From Acanthacorydalis orientalis (Eukaryota > Arthropoda > Insecta > Megaloptera > Corydalidae), in the NCBI GenBank assembly GCA_034766995.1, contig CM068321.1:17932526-17996525 (forward strand): a stretch of 64,000 nucleotides of DNA, read 5' to 3'. This document shows, piece by piece, positions 49,739 to 61,130 of the stretch. A program made the translations under genes and the position numbers. Each line of letters opens with the position of its first letter. Positions within the stretch are counted from its first letter, which is position 1. The notes under the pieces were generated by a model. It was not told the origin of the DNA, made no database searches, and worked only from the letters and a program-made list of their open reading frames with translations.

Positions 49739-50756
49739 TTGATAAAGAATTTAAATTACGAATAACCGATAATTGTGATAAAAATAAAACATGATTATTT
49801 CGAATAATTAATAAAGTTGAAATGTAAGTGCAATTAATAGAAAAGATTAATAGATAGTGTTGAAATAAATAACAATTCAGAATGATTAACAATGCACTCT
49901 TTTGTAATAATATTACTTTAATGGAAAGTAAACAGCTATATTTTTGAATGTCTAAGATTCACTTTCTTCAGAATCTATAATAAACAAATCTAAAAAAAAA
50001 AAACAATAAAACTAGTTACTAAAAAAACATACTTGTTTCAAGTCACAAACCAAAGCGTTTCGTATGCACGTTCCATAAAAAAAGCACGAACGCATAAAAG
50101 CACGAATATTTGTGCAACCTGACTGATGAGTTTGTATCGTTCGTAACCGTTCGGGGATTGTATATTTATCCGATGGTCACGTGTTGCGTATAAAATCGAA
50201 CGCGCGTGTGCGTGTGTATGCAGTAGTGGAATTTTTAAACGTAGAAAGTAAATGATAATTAGTTAGCACTTCACAAATCTGTCAAACAAGACTACTCATA
50301 TGTTTGTATAAGCGGTACGTACGGCAACAAGTAAACTATGCTTTCGAATATTATGTCAAACAAGACTTAGTTTTTGTTTGGACAATGTTTTCGATATGTT
50401 TGCGTACTTGTACGAAAGACACTGTTGTGCAGCCAACGTCAATAATTATATATTCGCATTGAATTGTAGTTAATACAGTAATAAATATGTTCGCTGATAA
50501 TTATCCATGCATTATTTATTATTCCGGAATTTTATTTACAAATAAACGATATATCAATTAATAGCATCGAGAAAAAACACAGGAACGAATATAATACATT
50601 CGATAAAATGAAAATTACAAGAAAAATTAATAGATTTCGTTCTCAACAGAGTTTATAAAGGGTAAATATTTCAACATACTTCAGCGATTTTTATACGTTT
50701 ATAAATCACAGCAACAATCATTCTGGAAACTTTTTAAACAGAACTTATATTGGATT
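49736..50756. other. Non-coding stretch upstream of the GAS1-like gene
   Basis: No gene is seen. The block 50040-50470 is less A+T-rich and CpG-bearing (GAACGCGCGTGTGCG). It could hold regulatory sequence or the missing 5' exon of the GAS1-like gene, but I cannot identify either. Confidence 0.35.
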
Positions 50757-50758
50757 TA

Positions 50759-51575
50759 CGTGGGTCATTTGATAAGTTTGGTAAATTTCTATGATGTGGC
50801 ACCACCGACCTTTTGGTAACGTCGCGGTTATCAAGTATCGCTTTTCAAACTAACACAGGCGAAATTTCAACCAGAAGCGACACGTTCACGTTATACAGAT
50901 GTTTGAAGTGAGTATTGTAGTAATTGTCGCAAAAATGGAAAAAACAAGCAGGTTTTTTCATCGATTCGTAAACGAGGATGAATGGATCCACCACTACACA
51001 CTTGAATCGAAGCAGCAGTCAAAGCAGCGGATAACGAGTGGTGAAAGTGTGCCGGAGAAGGTGAAGACTGTTTTGTTGGCTGGGAAGGTGATGGCCAGTG
51101 TTTTTTTTTAGGATTTCAAAGGAATCATCCTCAACGAATACTGAACGAAGGGAAAAACGATAACAGGAGCCTATTGTGCAACGTTATTGGACCGTTTGAA
51201 AGAAGAGCTAATACAAAAACGGCCAAGATTGACGCACAAAAAGGGTGCTCTTTCACCAGGACAACGCGTCGTTCCACAAATCGACCATCGCAATGTGCAA
51301 CATTGCACGAATTAGGCTTCGAATTGATTCCTCATCTACGCTATTCTGCGGACTTTGTCCCGTGCGACTTCTTCCTTTTCCCAAATTTGACAATTTGTCT
51401 CGGTAGGACTAAATTCTCATCGAATGAGGATGTCATCGCCGCCGTCAATGCGCACTTTGCAGACTTCCTAGATCAAGTGTATATCCCTCAATAGAGACTA
51501 TGTTGAAAAATAAAATCGATTTTTCCAAATACAGTGTTTAACTTGCTTTTTACCATACTTATCAAACGACCCACG
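50759..51575 (+). mobile_element. Deleted mariner of a fourth family
   Basis: An 817-bp element with TA at 50757-50758 and 51576-51577. Ends are CGTGGGTCATTTGATAAGTT and, on the other strand, CGTGGGTCGTTTGATAAGTA, a very good inverted match. It is about 480 bp shorter than an intact mariner, owing to loss of the transposase N-terminal region. Confidence 0.92.
50935..51513 (+). pseudogene. Mariner transposase lacking the DNA-binding domain
   Basis: It starts MEKTS and passes directly to FHRFVNEDEWIHHYT, so the N-terminal helix-turn-helix domains have been deleted. The catalytic core follows: GESVPEKVKTV, GKVMASVFF, a stop, then KGKTITGAY. Next come VLFHQDNASFH with the second catalytic Asp, a frameshift near 51300, GFELIPHLRYSADFVPCDFFLFPN with the third, and a YVEK end (stop 51511-51513). 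All three catalytic positions appear to survive in separate frames, but binding and continuity are lost. Confidence 0.88.
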
Positions 51576-51642
51576 TATTTTTTAACCGAATTTTTATTAA
51601 TTATGGATTAAGTTAATAAACAGATACATAAACATATGTACA

Positions 51643-51650
<8 letters not shown>

Positions 51651-51711
<61 letters not shown>

Positions 51712-51723
51712 TACACACATATG

Positions 51724-51760
<37 letters not shown>
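51651..51760. repeat. Compound (TA)n(CA)n(TA)n microsatellite
   Basis: About 50 bp of TA, a CACACACATACACACA segment, then another 40 bp of TA. Confidence 0.97.
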
Positions 51761-51763
<3 letters not shown>

Positions 51764-52083
51764 TATATTGTAAATGTTTCGATGTTTGGATAGAACAACG
51801 ATTTTTTGGTTTCTGGAGCTCTAAATACTTATTTCGGAATTCTTTTTTCTGTAAAAATTTTACCTCACGATATATTAGAATTCAAGTATAAAAGTTGTTA
51901 TTAATAATAAAATCAACTTTGATATTAACGGACATTAAAATTTTTATCTTATTTCACCCCATTACCCATTACTGAAATAAATGAGCTTTATGTCGTAATT
52001 GTTTCGGTATTTAACTGATAACTAGAGCAAAATTTATTGATAATTCGGGTTTTCAAGTGAATACTGGACAAACAACAACATTG

Positions 52084-52192
<109 letters not shown>

Positions 52193-52828
52193 CATATTTA
52201 AATATAATGTGCTATAAATTTAAATCATCTCGTTTCTTTCACTAAATAGCTACTTGTTTGCTTGCATGATAATCATTGAGAATTAATCTCTTAGTATTTA
52301 ATATTTAATGACATACTAAGTAGCAAAAAATAAATGAATTACGCCCGTTTGTATTACAAACAAGCTTTAAACAATTATAATGAAAACAACATGGTTTTAC
52401 AATTAGACGGACTGCGTGTATATTAATGTATGTCGTATAGATTTACTACAATTGTACATAAAGAGCGACGGCTTGTGTGTTGTGTGATATAAAAACAACA
52501 CATTAATCTCGAGAGATAATTTTCAAAGAGACGACGACGTCGGCGACAGAACGTAAACATATTCAGGGAGAGGGAAAACACGGACATATTAATTTAAAAG
52601 CCCGTCGAATTGTCGCACATGTTTAATTGAGTCGCGAACGACGCACACTACGATTTTTGATACATTGAGAGCACATGTGCACAAGGTCAAGATGGCTTTA
52701 GATGGCACGAAGCGCTTCGAGTGGTCATACTGTCAACTATCATAACAATGTTTTGTAATTTTAAACGATGTTAATCTGGTCTTCTTCTTTCAGTATTATT
52801 TTTTTTCGCGAATAAATTTTACACAGAT

Positions 52829-52830
52829 AC

Positions 52831-52891
<61 letters not shown>

Positions 52892-52897
52892 ACACAC
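52829..52897. repeat. Compound (TA)n(CA)n microsatellite
   Basis: About 59 bp of TA followed by CACACACA. Confidence 0.97.
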
Positions 52898-53090
52898 ATC
52901 GTCGTTCTTTATGTTAGTGCACGGTTGGTTTTCCTGTCATTTGAATTAACGAACGCGATTTTTATTGCATGATTTTAATTTGTTTGCGGCTAATCTGATT
53001 AAGTTCGACAGGAACGGCATTTGACGAACACATATTTATTTGATTATATCTTGAACACATAAGTTTATTTCTTGCGTGCGTGCGTCCTTT

Positions 53091-53166
<76 letters not shown>
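53091..53166. repeat. (TA)n microsatellite
   Basis: About 75 bp of TA. Confidence 0.97.
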
Positions 53167-53168
<2 letters not shown>

Positions 53169-53284
53169 ATTTAGTGCAGCCGAATAAATTATTATGCAAA
53201 TTAATATTGGGTGATCTGATAATATACTAATGTTTATTAGGTATCTGTTTCATTTTTTTCATTATATATATATCATTATCATTC

Positions 53285-53287
<3 letters not shown>

Positions 53288-53345
<58 letters not shown>

Positions 53346-53372
53346 GTATATATATATATATAGTATGTATAT
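53288..53372. repeat. Interrupted (TA)n array
   Basis: About 85 bp of TA with TACA and AGTA breaks, ending at the Tigger-type element. Confidence 0.95.
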
Positions 53373-53373
53373 A

Positions 53374-54100
53374 CACCTAATCCTCGATTTACATAGTACT
53401 CGAATTACACGGTTTAGATTTAACATGATTGAAGGAATGCTGAAAAACTGCCATCTACACGGCACTATTTCAGTTTAACACGATCACAGAATTGCAAAAA
53501 AAATGTTTTAAAACACTTTTGCTTGCATTTAAAAAAGCCCTCCATTTACACTTCTCCGCCTTATCCAGTGAATCTGAAAGTGATTGCTATGAACCAGTTC
53601 CAACACTTACTGCAAATACTATAAATAAAGGAATTGCACTAGCTAAAGAACTCGAAGATTTGTTCGTTGAGAATGATCCTAACATGGAAAGAAGTTCAAT
53701 ATTTCGAAGAGATTTGCATAATTGCTTCACTCAATATCAGGAACTTTATAAGGGGTTGAGTAAAGATTTGAAACAATCTTTGATAACGGATTTTATTAGA
53801 ACAGTTCTCGTCATACCATTAGAAAATGAATTAGAGAAGTAAAGATGAGAATAGAAGAGAAGTGAAGAGAAAATTAACAAGTGAACACGATACAGAATGA
53901 ACACTTATTTGTTTTTAATGTTTTCTGAATTAATGTGTAGAATATATTCTCTAGTTTTATTGAAGGTAAATAATATTATTTCATTGCGGATTTGTAAAAC
54001 CTATCCCTTATTTTTAATATGAGATGTAGACTCGAGTAGCACAATTTTGAATTATACGGTACTTTTGGGGAATCAATCTACTATGTAAATCGAGTGTTAA

Positions 54101-54101
<1 letters not shown>
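53374..54101 (+). mobile_element. Deleted Tigger/pogo-type element
   Basis: A 728-bp element with TA at 53372-53373 and 54102-54103. The inverted ends share CTCGATTTACATAGTA (53383 onwards, and the reverse complement near 54080-54095). Subterminal CGAATTACACGG-type units resemble those in the 13226 element. Autonomous Tigger elements run to 2-3 kb, so most of the element is missing. It is embedded between two (TA)n tracts. Confidence 0.78.
53492..53842 (+). pseudogene. Tigger-type transposase C-terminal remnant
   Basis: A 116-codon open frame carrying only the tail typical of Tigger/jerky-type transposases. It has an acidic serine-rich SSESESD segment, then KELEDLFVENDPNMERSS, RRDLHNCFTQYQELYK and a terminal KQSLITDFI motif. 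The N-terminal DNA-binding domains and the DDE core are absent. There is no ATG in good context. It has stayed open despite the deletion, which may mean that the element is not very old. Confidence 0.72.

Positions 54102-54157
<56 letters not shown>
54102..54157. repeat. (TA)n microsatellite
   Basis: About 56 bp of TA directly abutting the Tigger-type element. Confidence 0.97.
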
Positions 54158-54161
<4 letters not shown>

Positions 54162-54215
54162 AGTTATTAAAAATTATAATTTTCTTTTTGAAATAACAAT
54201 GACAAAATGTCCTTT

Positions 54216-54345
54216 AGCGCTCTGAGGATAACTACTTCACTATAGAAGTGTGAATAACCAATAATTAAAAACGGTCGTTAATTATTTATTGAACATTTTT
54301 GATCAGAAAAATATGTTGTTTTATAGAAAAAAATAAATCATTTAT
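54216..54345 (+). repeat. Dispersed repeat A, copy 7
   Basis: Good copy of the left end: TTTAGCGCTCTGAGGATAAC, then TTCACTATAGAAGTGTGAAT, then TTATTGAACATTTTTGATCA. Confidence 0.75.
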
Positions 54346-54667
54346 GAAAATACATAATTCAATTACGACAAAACAAGGTTTCTTTCATTATTAAGGTCTG
54401 TGTGTTTTCATTAATTCATCATTTTAGTCCATAACTTATTTGCACGATTGTTGAAATGATTGAATGTAATTATATTTTTTTAAGTATTCATTTAAAAAAT
54501 AAAAAATGGAATATAATACTATCCCAAGAAACATTTTCGGTAAAAGTTTCTGCAATGTTTGTTTCAACTCTAATTGCTTAATCCTGTAACAATCAACCCT
54601 GAATAGACATACAAGAGAGAATCGTTTACAATTGTTAGGGTAAAAATATTTAATATTTTTTAATTAA

Positions 54668-54678
<11 letters not shown>

Positions 54679-54737
<59 letters not shown>

Positions 54738-54742
54738 GTATA
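54679..54742. repeat. (TA)n microsatellite with (GTAT)n
   Basis: About 47 bp of TA followed by three GTAT units. Confidence 0.97.
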
Positions 54743-55780
54743 TTAAAATTTGAACACATAAATATTTAAAACTCTAATGATAGAAAATATTTTGTAGAAA
54801 TAGAAAAAGAAATAATATTCTAAATTGAAATTGTTTAATTTAAAAAATATTTCAGTCATCTAATGTTGTAATTAATAACATAATGATTATAAATTAATAA
54901 CCTGAACTTACTATAAATCAAGATTGTGTTACTATTTGGTGTGAAGCAACGTTAACGTTATTCTACAAAACACTTAAATATATAAACAAATAATACAGAA
55001 AATAAATAAATCAAGTTAACGACACGGAATAATCTCATCGAAAACTAGCCATGCAATAGGTCAATTCATATAATATCAAGTATTTGTTTATTTATTTACA
55101 GAATGTTACATTTATTTTCGAGTGCGTACGGACGTACTGAGAAAAAAATAGTTCAAACAGTTATCCGTTTTTGTTTGTATATACAACGAAGTCAATGTAT
55201 GGACATTTACTTTTTATGTATATTTTTTTGCACGTACGATATTAATTTATTACAAAATATAATTTACAAAGAAAACACATTCGTGCAGATGACAGATTGC
55301 ACATGTGTGTGTGTGTGTATTTGTATATATGATATATACAAATGTGTACGTCTGTTTTTTGTACATCATTTCGTACAGGTCGAGTGATTCTATTTGACTT
55401 ACGATAAGTGGTTTCTACTACAGTCATTTGCTTTTAAAAAATATATGCACGCTATTAATAATTTTTATATGTTCATAATTGTACTAGGGACGATAGGAAA
55501 GTATTTTTTATTTCTTTTAAAATTATTTCTGGCAGTTTTTAAATGTTCAACTTACATTAAAATCTTGGCTAATGTCGAATGTTATTTTTCTCATTTTCAC
55601 TTTTCACTTTTATAATGAAAGATAAAATAATTCGCTTTAAATCAGTCAATATATCCTGATAAATTAATGGAATGCAAAATAATAAAATAATAATAATTCA
55701 CTCAGTTCAATTCTACTATTTTTAGGGTACAAACACTGAAATACTAAGAATAAATATTTATAGAAAATCTGATTTTGTGT
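54743..55780. other. Gene-free stretch
   Basis: Nothing is recognisable apart from a slightly less A+T-rich block around 55080-55400 with a short GTGTGTGTGT run. The open frames there show no known protein. Confidence 0.45.
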
Positions 55781-55915
55781 GTCTACACTCTGAAGATGAT
55801 AGGACTGTCACTGAAGTATGCATTAATATGCATCAAAATACACAATAATCAATTATTGGGTATTTTAATTAAATGAAATTTCTGGCGTGTGAGAAATTAA
55901 TTTATTTATTAAAAT
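55781..55915 (+). repeat. Dispersed repeat A, copy 8
   Basis: Contains CACTCTGAAGATGATAGGAC and GTCACTGAAG, then AATAATCAATTATTGGGTAT, then GTGTGAGAAATTAATTTATT. Confidence 0.7.
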
Positions 55916-56299
55916 GAATCAGTATAAGGGTTAAAATATAATTGTAAATAATTGTGTTATTTTAAAATTCGCATAGATAATTCAATGATTACGGTTAATC
56001 ATATTTCTTGAATGAAATACACTTCATAATATTACATTTTTTATGTACGTGGACAAAAGAATTGGTACTGTTTATTTTATTGAAATGTTTTTGGTTTTCT
56101 TCATCATCCTTGACTTGTAATTCTAGAATGTCTTCAGATTTTTTTTTACTATTTCATAGATTAAATTGTAGTAATTTTTTATTCCCTATTTTATGATTTT
56201 TATTTAGATCTAATTAATTATAAAATTTGAGATTCAATCTTCTTTAAGTAAAATCTTTATTATTTCAATAATGTTTTTCCACTCTGTCTAAATTCAGTT

Positions 56300-56372
56300 T
56301 CACAATTGAATTTTATACTCGCCCTACAAACAACAACATTTTTTCTCTGATCAAAAATCTTCGTTTTATGAA
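56300..56372 (-). repeat. Dispersed repeat A, inverted arm
   Basis: Minus-strand copy of the right half of repeat A: TTTTATACTCGCCCTACAAA then TCTGATCAAAAAT. It faces the plus-strand copy at 56374-56500, making a foldback of about 200 bp. Confidence 0.65.
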
Positions 56373-56373
56373 T

Positions 56374-56500
56374 GGTTGGCATCTTCATTGAAATACGTAT
56401 AAACAAGTATCAAAAATGATCAATAATTGTTTATATATTTTGAATATTTTTGATCAGATTTTTATATAATTTGTAGGGTGAGTGAGTCATTCATTATGTG
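56374..56500 (+). repeat. Dispersed repeat A, copy 9
   Basis: GGCATCTTCATTGAAATACG, CAAAAATGATCAATAATTGT, TTTTTGATCAG and TTTGTAGGGTGAGTGAGTCA in order. It is the plus-strand arm of the foldback pair. Confidence 0.7.
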
Positions 56501-57239
56501 CTCATGCTTCTCAATTTTATTCGATTGGAATCTCTTCCATATGCCTGACCCTTCATGCCTCAAGATAATAAAATAGATTAATTAAAAGTCTTTTTTTTCT
56601 GGAGAGTATTCTGTAAATTTGTACATACTTTCATAAATATCTCATTATTTATACTATTTGTTGTTTATTTTTTGTTAGAAGCAGTTTTCTATAATAGTTA
56701 ATCTCAAATCTAATAATCTCTCTTTGTAACAATTCCACATGTCAAAATCTTGATCATACATAATGCAATAAAAAAGTTATAGGTGATTGTTCTGTCTTAA
56801 AAGTAAGATATAGTTATGTATCGATTTTTTTTATTTTATGTTAAGTTCTTTGAAACTATTGTAATTACACAAGTGAAATCAAATATTAAATTGAAATATA
56901 AACATTTATATTAAAATCAAATTACATTCGAATTAATTGCTTTTATTAAATAACATATGAAATTTGTTCTAAGAAACATTAACAATATTGATGCTAAATT
57001 TTTCAGATACTTAATTAAATAGTATACATAATTAATGTTATTTTTATTAAGTTCTTATAGGTTTCCTAAAAATGAACGTAATTCTAAATATTGTAATAAT
57101 TATTATTAAATTATTTGAAAGTGACGGATATTTGATAAAATGATAATTATTCGAGTCAGATCATTTTCTTATTGAAAACTAATTCATTATAATATAAATT
57201 AATCGGAAAACAAATGTGGAAGATATATAATTATATTTA

Positions 57240-57740
57240 AAGCTGTTGTTGCTTGTGGGAGTGGCACGTGAGGAGTGAGAACTCGACTTATTTTTAAATT
57301 AATGGAAAGAAGTATTTTTTTGTGATTTTACATTTATTTTGAGAGTGAATACAAGGATTATAGCTTAAAACTAATGTGATCTAGATACTGACTTGTGACT
57401 TAATGACTTTCTTGTGATTTTGTGACTTCTGACTTCATGACTTGTGTATCTCAATCAAATCAAAAACATTTTATTGATGATAAGTTTGAATACATGGCCT
57501 TGTGGGGCCGGTTGATACTTAAATCTATTGCGGTGCCTTTACCGTTGCCGGTAGTTGTCCGCAGTTCCAGATTGAAAAATTGTATAGTGTGTTATTTAAA
57601 ATTTTTTAATTGTCTTTGAGTGTCTGGTTTGCCTGGGAATTTTTTTTGCAAAAAACCGGGAGTAAACTTGTGTATCTCATAGCGTGGCCGGTTTATATAT
57701 AATTCCGGGAGGTATTCCAGGTAATATACAGTTTAATTTT
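57240..57740. other. Unclassified complex block
   Basis: It stands out by composition. Its left part has about six TGACTT-type units (57390-57445). Its right part is G+C-richer, with CCGG motifs (TGCCGGTAGTTGTCCGC, AACCGGGAG). A plus-strand frame of 65 codons (57422-57619) contains NQKHFIDDKFEYMALWGR, which looks protein-like, but I cannot assign it. It may be part of an old transposable element. Confidence 0.35.
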
Positions 57741-58117
57741 CTTGGTCATACTAATATAAATAAATACTAACGGTTCAAGACATTAGTTTACAATACAATA
57801 AATTAAAATAATTTATAATTATTATAATTATAATAATTTTTTGGATTTGATACTAAATAATAGATCTAACCAAATGAGCCTGACCTTTTTGAATAAAGGC
57901 AGTGTTTTTCCATACCTTTCAGTAAATTAATTTTGAAAATAGGAATTATCTTGATAGTTATGTGATTTTAATAGATAAACAAATAAACATATAATTAAAA
58001 GTCTTCAATAGATGTTTTTTTGGAAATAAGTACATTTTGTAAATTAATTTTGTTAAAAAGATATATTTTTTATTATTCATAATTCTGAGTAATGTTTAAG
58101 AATGCTCTATATCATTT

Positions 58118-58119
<2 letters not shown>

Positions 58120-58163
<44 letters not shown>
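58120..58163. repeat. (TA)n microsatellite
   Basis: About 44 bp of TA. Confidence 0.97.
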
Positions 58164-58165
<2 letters not shown>

Positions 58166-58189
58166 AAGCTTTATATTTTTATACAAATT

Positions 58190-58236
<47 letters not shown>
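58190..58236. repeat. (TA)n microsatellite
   Basis: About 46 bp of TA, 27 bp from the previous tract. Confidence 0.97.
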
Positions 58237-58242
<6 letters not shown>

Positions 58243-58981
58243 TGATAATGCTGTATATATCATTAAGATTAACCAAACCATTTGTATCAAAAGTTTAAAA
58301 TAAGACATATACTTCACTACTTTTAAATATGTTACAACATGTCTTAAATAGAAGTTATTTATTTTAAAAAAAAGTGAATTTAACATATACAAATCTTGTT
58401 ATTCGCATATACACCAGCCGAAGATTTTAAACCGTTCGCTTAATTAAAAGAAACAGGAAATCTAGCATTAAAAATAATTAGTTTTCCTGTTACAATTTAA
58501 ATTTTACGACTGCACACGGATCGGTTGTTAAAAAAAACACAGGGGCATAGACGTACACGCACACACACACATGCAGCGAGTGTATATGAAGTAACATAGA
58601 CTTCTCGACTAACATACTCGTAAAGTCTCATTTTTCGACATCAATATTCAAAACATATACGTATAATTATTCGAATCAGATAACCCATTCCGATTAGCTC
58701 GAGATATCTTCGACGAGCACCGTACCGATGAAACGTCCTAGAGATTCGTCGGAGTGCCTGGTAATAAGTCATATGTATGAACGATAACCAGTTCCGCTAT
58801 ATGTGTATGTGTGTTGGTTTCTTTTTTTACGCTTCCATATTGAAACTGACAGATTAACACATGTCGATAATTGTCAACGATAATTAAATATTACGTCATT
58901 GTGACGTTCGGTAATTAGTTTCTGAAGTATTTGATAATAATAGTAATAACGTTTGACTTTTTCCCTTTCTTTCATTATAAA

Positions 58982-58983
58982 TA

Positions 58984-59029
<46 letters not shown>

Positions 59030-59041
59030 TGTATATATGTA

Positions 59042-59085
<44 letters not shown>

Positions 59086-59092
59086 TGTATAT
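58982..59092. repeat. Interrupted (TA)n(TATG) array
   Basis: About 110 bp of TA with several ATACATATATGTA segments, which are themselves palindromic. Confidence 0.97.
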
Positions 59093-59599
59093 AGATTGAT
59101 ATTTGCACGAAAATGTACATTCGAACAACGGACCATCTTCAGAAATGTTTTCGTTTGAATTAGTTCCGCAAATAGAAACTAATATATCTAATTTAATTTT
59201 CATGTAATGAACGTAGAGTAAAAAATAATTATTTTTTATATTCTCTTTTCATTTGAATAGGCGTTACTACGAAAGGACAGTAATTATTAATTAGTTTAAT
59301 CAGAAATAAGTTATCTGACTGATCGATACTCGACAATTGACAAGGTTTTGCTATTAAGTTCGTTCTGTTTTTATTTTTAGATTATTGGAGGTTTCAGTTG
59401 ACATTTCAGTAAAGATTAATAAAAAAAGGTTTAAATAAAATTTGTACGAAATAAAATATGAGAAACAGATGCATAATATAAAATCGAAATTCATTACATT
59501 ATTTACAAATATTAACTTGTATTAGTTATGTATACAGAACAAATTTTAACACTGCAGTTGAAATCACTTCCATATATAATTTTTTCATTCTTTTTTCTA

Positions 59600-59702
59600 A
59601 AATATTTTTCTGATTAAAAATATAAAATAATTGACTATTAATCATTTTTGATTAATGATTCTATATACTTCGATAGGAATGTCATTTTTATAGCGCTAAA
59701 TT
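59600..59702 (-). repeat. Dispersed repeat A, copy 10
   Basis: On the minus strand: TTTAGCGCTATAAAAATGAC, then CGAAGTATATAGAATC, then AATCAAAAATGATTAATAGT. Confidence 0.65.
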
Positions 59703-59885
59703 ACGGGAAAATATAAGTATTTTATAACTTCGATTCAAAATTCAATAATTCTTGTTAGAATATTTAAACGTAAAGATTGTTTTATCATTGTTCATAATAA
59801 TATTAAACAGCATGTTAGTAATTTAAATACCAAGTGTCGAAATTCATAAGTCATGATTCAGCAGTCCAATATTCTTAACCATATA

Positions 59886-60432
59886 TTAGGTTGGTAGAAA
59901 AATAATTGCTGTTTATGGTCTTCTAACTCATACACATTTTTCCATTTGTGGTCCAGAACTGTTGAATGAGTAACGCCTAACTTTTGTGCAAACTCTCGAA
60001 TTGTTTTGCATGGTTCTGATTCAACTAACACTTTCAGTTGGTCGTTATGAAATGAAGAAGGACGCTCATGATTCTCTTCATCTTCGAAGCTCTCGTCTTT
60101 AGTACGAAATTTTTGGAACCACCAGTGTACCGTCCGTTTCTTAACAGTACCCAGACTAAAAGCATCGTTTAGTTTACGAGCAGTGCTTTACCACTCGTTT
60201 TGAACTCGTACAAAAAATTTACTCTTATTTGCTTCTTTTCCATCTTTAATTCAATAGCCCAATTTGAAGCAAAATTAATAATAAAAGCAAAACCGATATT
60301 ATCAAAATACAGACGGAAAAACGTACTTTAAAATTATATTAACATGAACACTATAAAATGACACTTCTATTGAAAAAAATTGAGATTAGAATTCAGAAAC
60401 AAAAACCTTCAATTATTTTCCTACCAACCTAA
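59886..60432 (-). mobile_element. Internally deleted mariner, copy 4
   Basis: The best-preserved derivative: 547 bp with TA at 59884-59885 and 60433-60434. Ends are TTAGGTTGGTAGAAAAATAA (plus) and TTAGGTTGGTAGGAAAATAA (minus), nearly perfect inverted repeats. On the minus strand the transposase N-terminus (SLEDEE-type acidic motif, then a helix-turn-helix ending STVLDH) joins KWKNVYELEDHK at the same point as in copy 2. The shared junction shows that this deleted form was itself copied around. A deletion near 60185 has damaged the frame. Confidence 0.92.
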
Positions 60433-61104
60433 TAATAACTACATCATTTTTAAACCAAATTGTATTACCCTTAATAATAAAAAGAATAAATAAAATATAT
60501 CAAACCATTTACTTCTCTCATTAACATACATAGTAGACAGGTTATGGGCGGATACTTTCTTGTGTTTAGTTTATATTTTGTAATAATATTGTAGTTTTTT
60601 TTGTTGTATGTTTAATATTTATTACTCTAAATATGTATCTTTAATCATAATTTATTAATCAATTATTTTATACACTATTTAATATGTTATTTTCTCTCAT
60701 AAATAATGTTAAATATCGAAGTTTTGATCTTGCACCTTTTGTTTAAAAAATATTTGAAATTAATTAAAAAAGAAGTAAACAAATATTTAACATTAATTAA
60801 TTCATCTTCAAAATTTTATTTTTAATTTAGAAAATTGGATTAAAGAAATATTTTTTAAATAACAGGGACAAAAATTTTTTTAAGCTAGACTGTAATTAAA
60901 AATATATCAGATCATAAAAATCGAATTAAAAAGTATCTTTTAAGTTCTTTAATTAGAATTATATTTGCGAATTTTTAAAGTCAGGACTAAACTTATATTA
61001 CTTACTTTTCAAATGAATTCATATCTCAAAAACTTTTATTTATCAAAATATTGATTAATAAATCATTGTGTTTATTTTGATGCTTTGATATGAATTCCTA
61101 GGGA

Positions 61105-61130
61105 AATACCATCATCCTCAAAGCGCAATC
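61105..61130 (-). repeat. Dispersed repeat A, end fragment
   Basis: On the minus strand GCGCTTTGAGGATGATGGTA, matching only the left end of repeat A. Confidence 0.5.

Larger units (their letters stand above)
56501..59599. other. Gene-free stretch
   Basis: A more complex block at 57240-57740 is listed separately. Another at 58400-58900 has CpGs and could be conserved non-coding DNA. No gene is supported. Confidence 0.45.

Noticed and set aside
55103..55387. 94-codon plus-strand open frame
   Set aside because: Contains a translated GT/TG run and nothing resembling a protein family.
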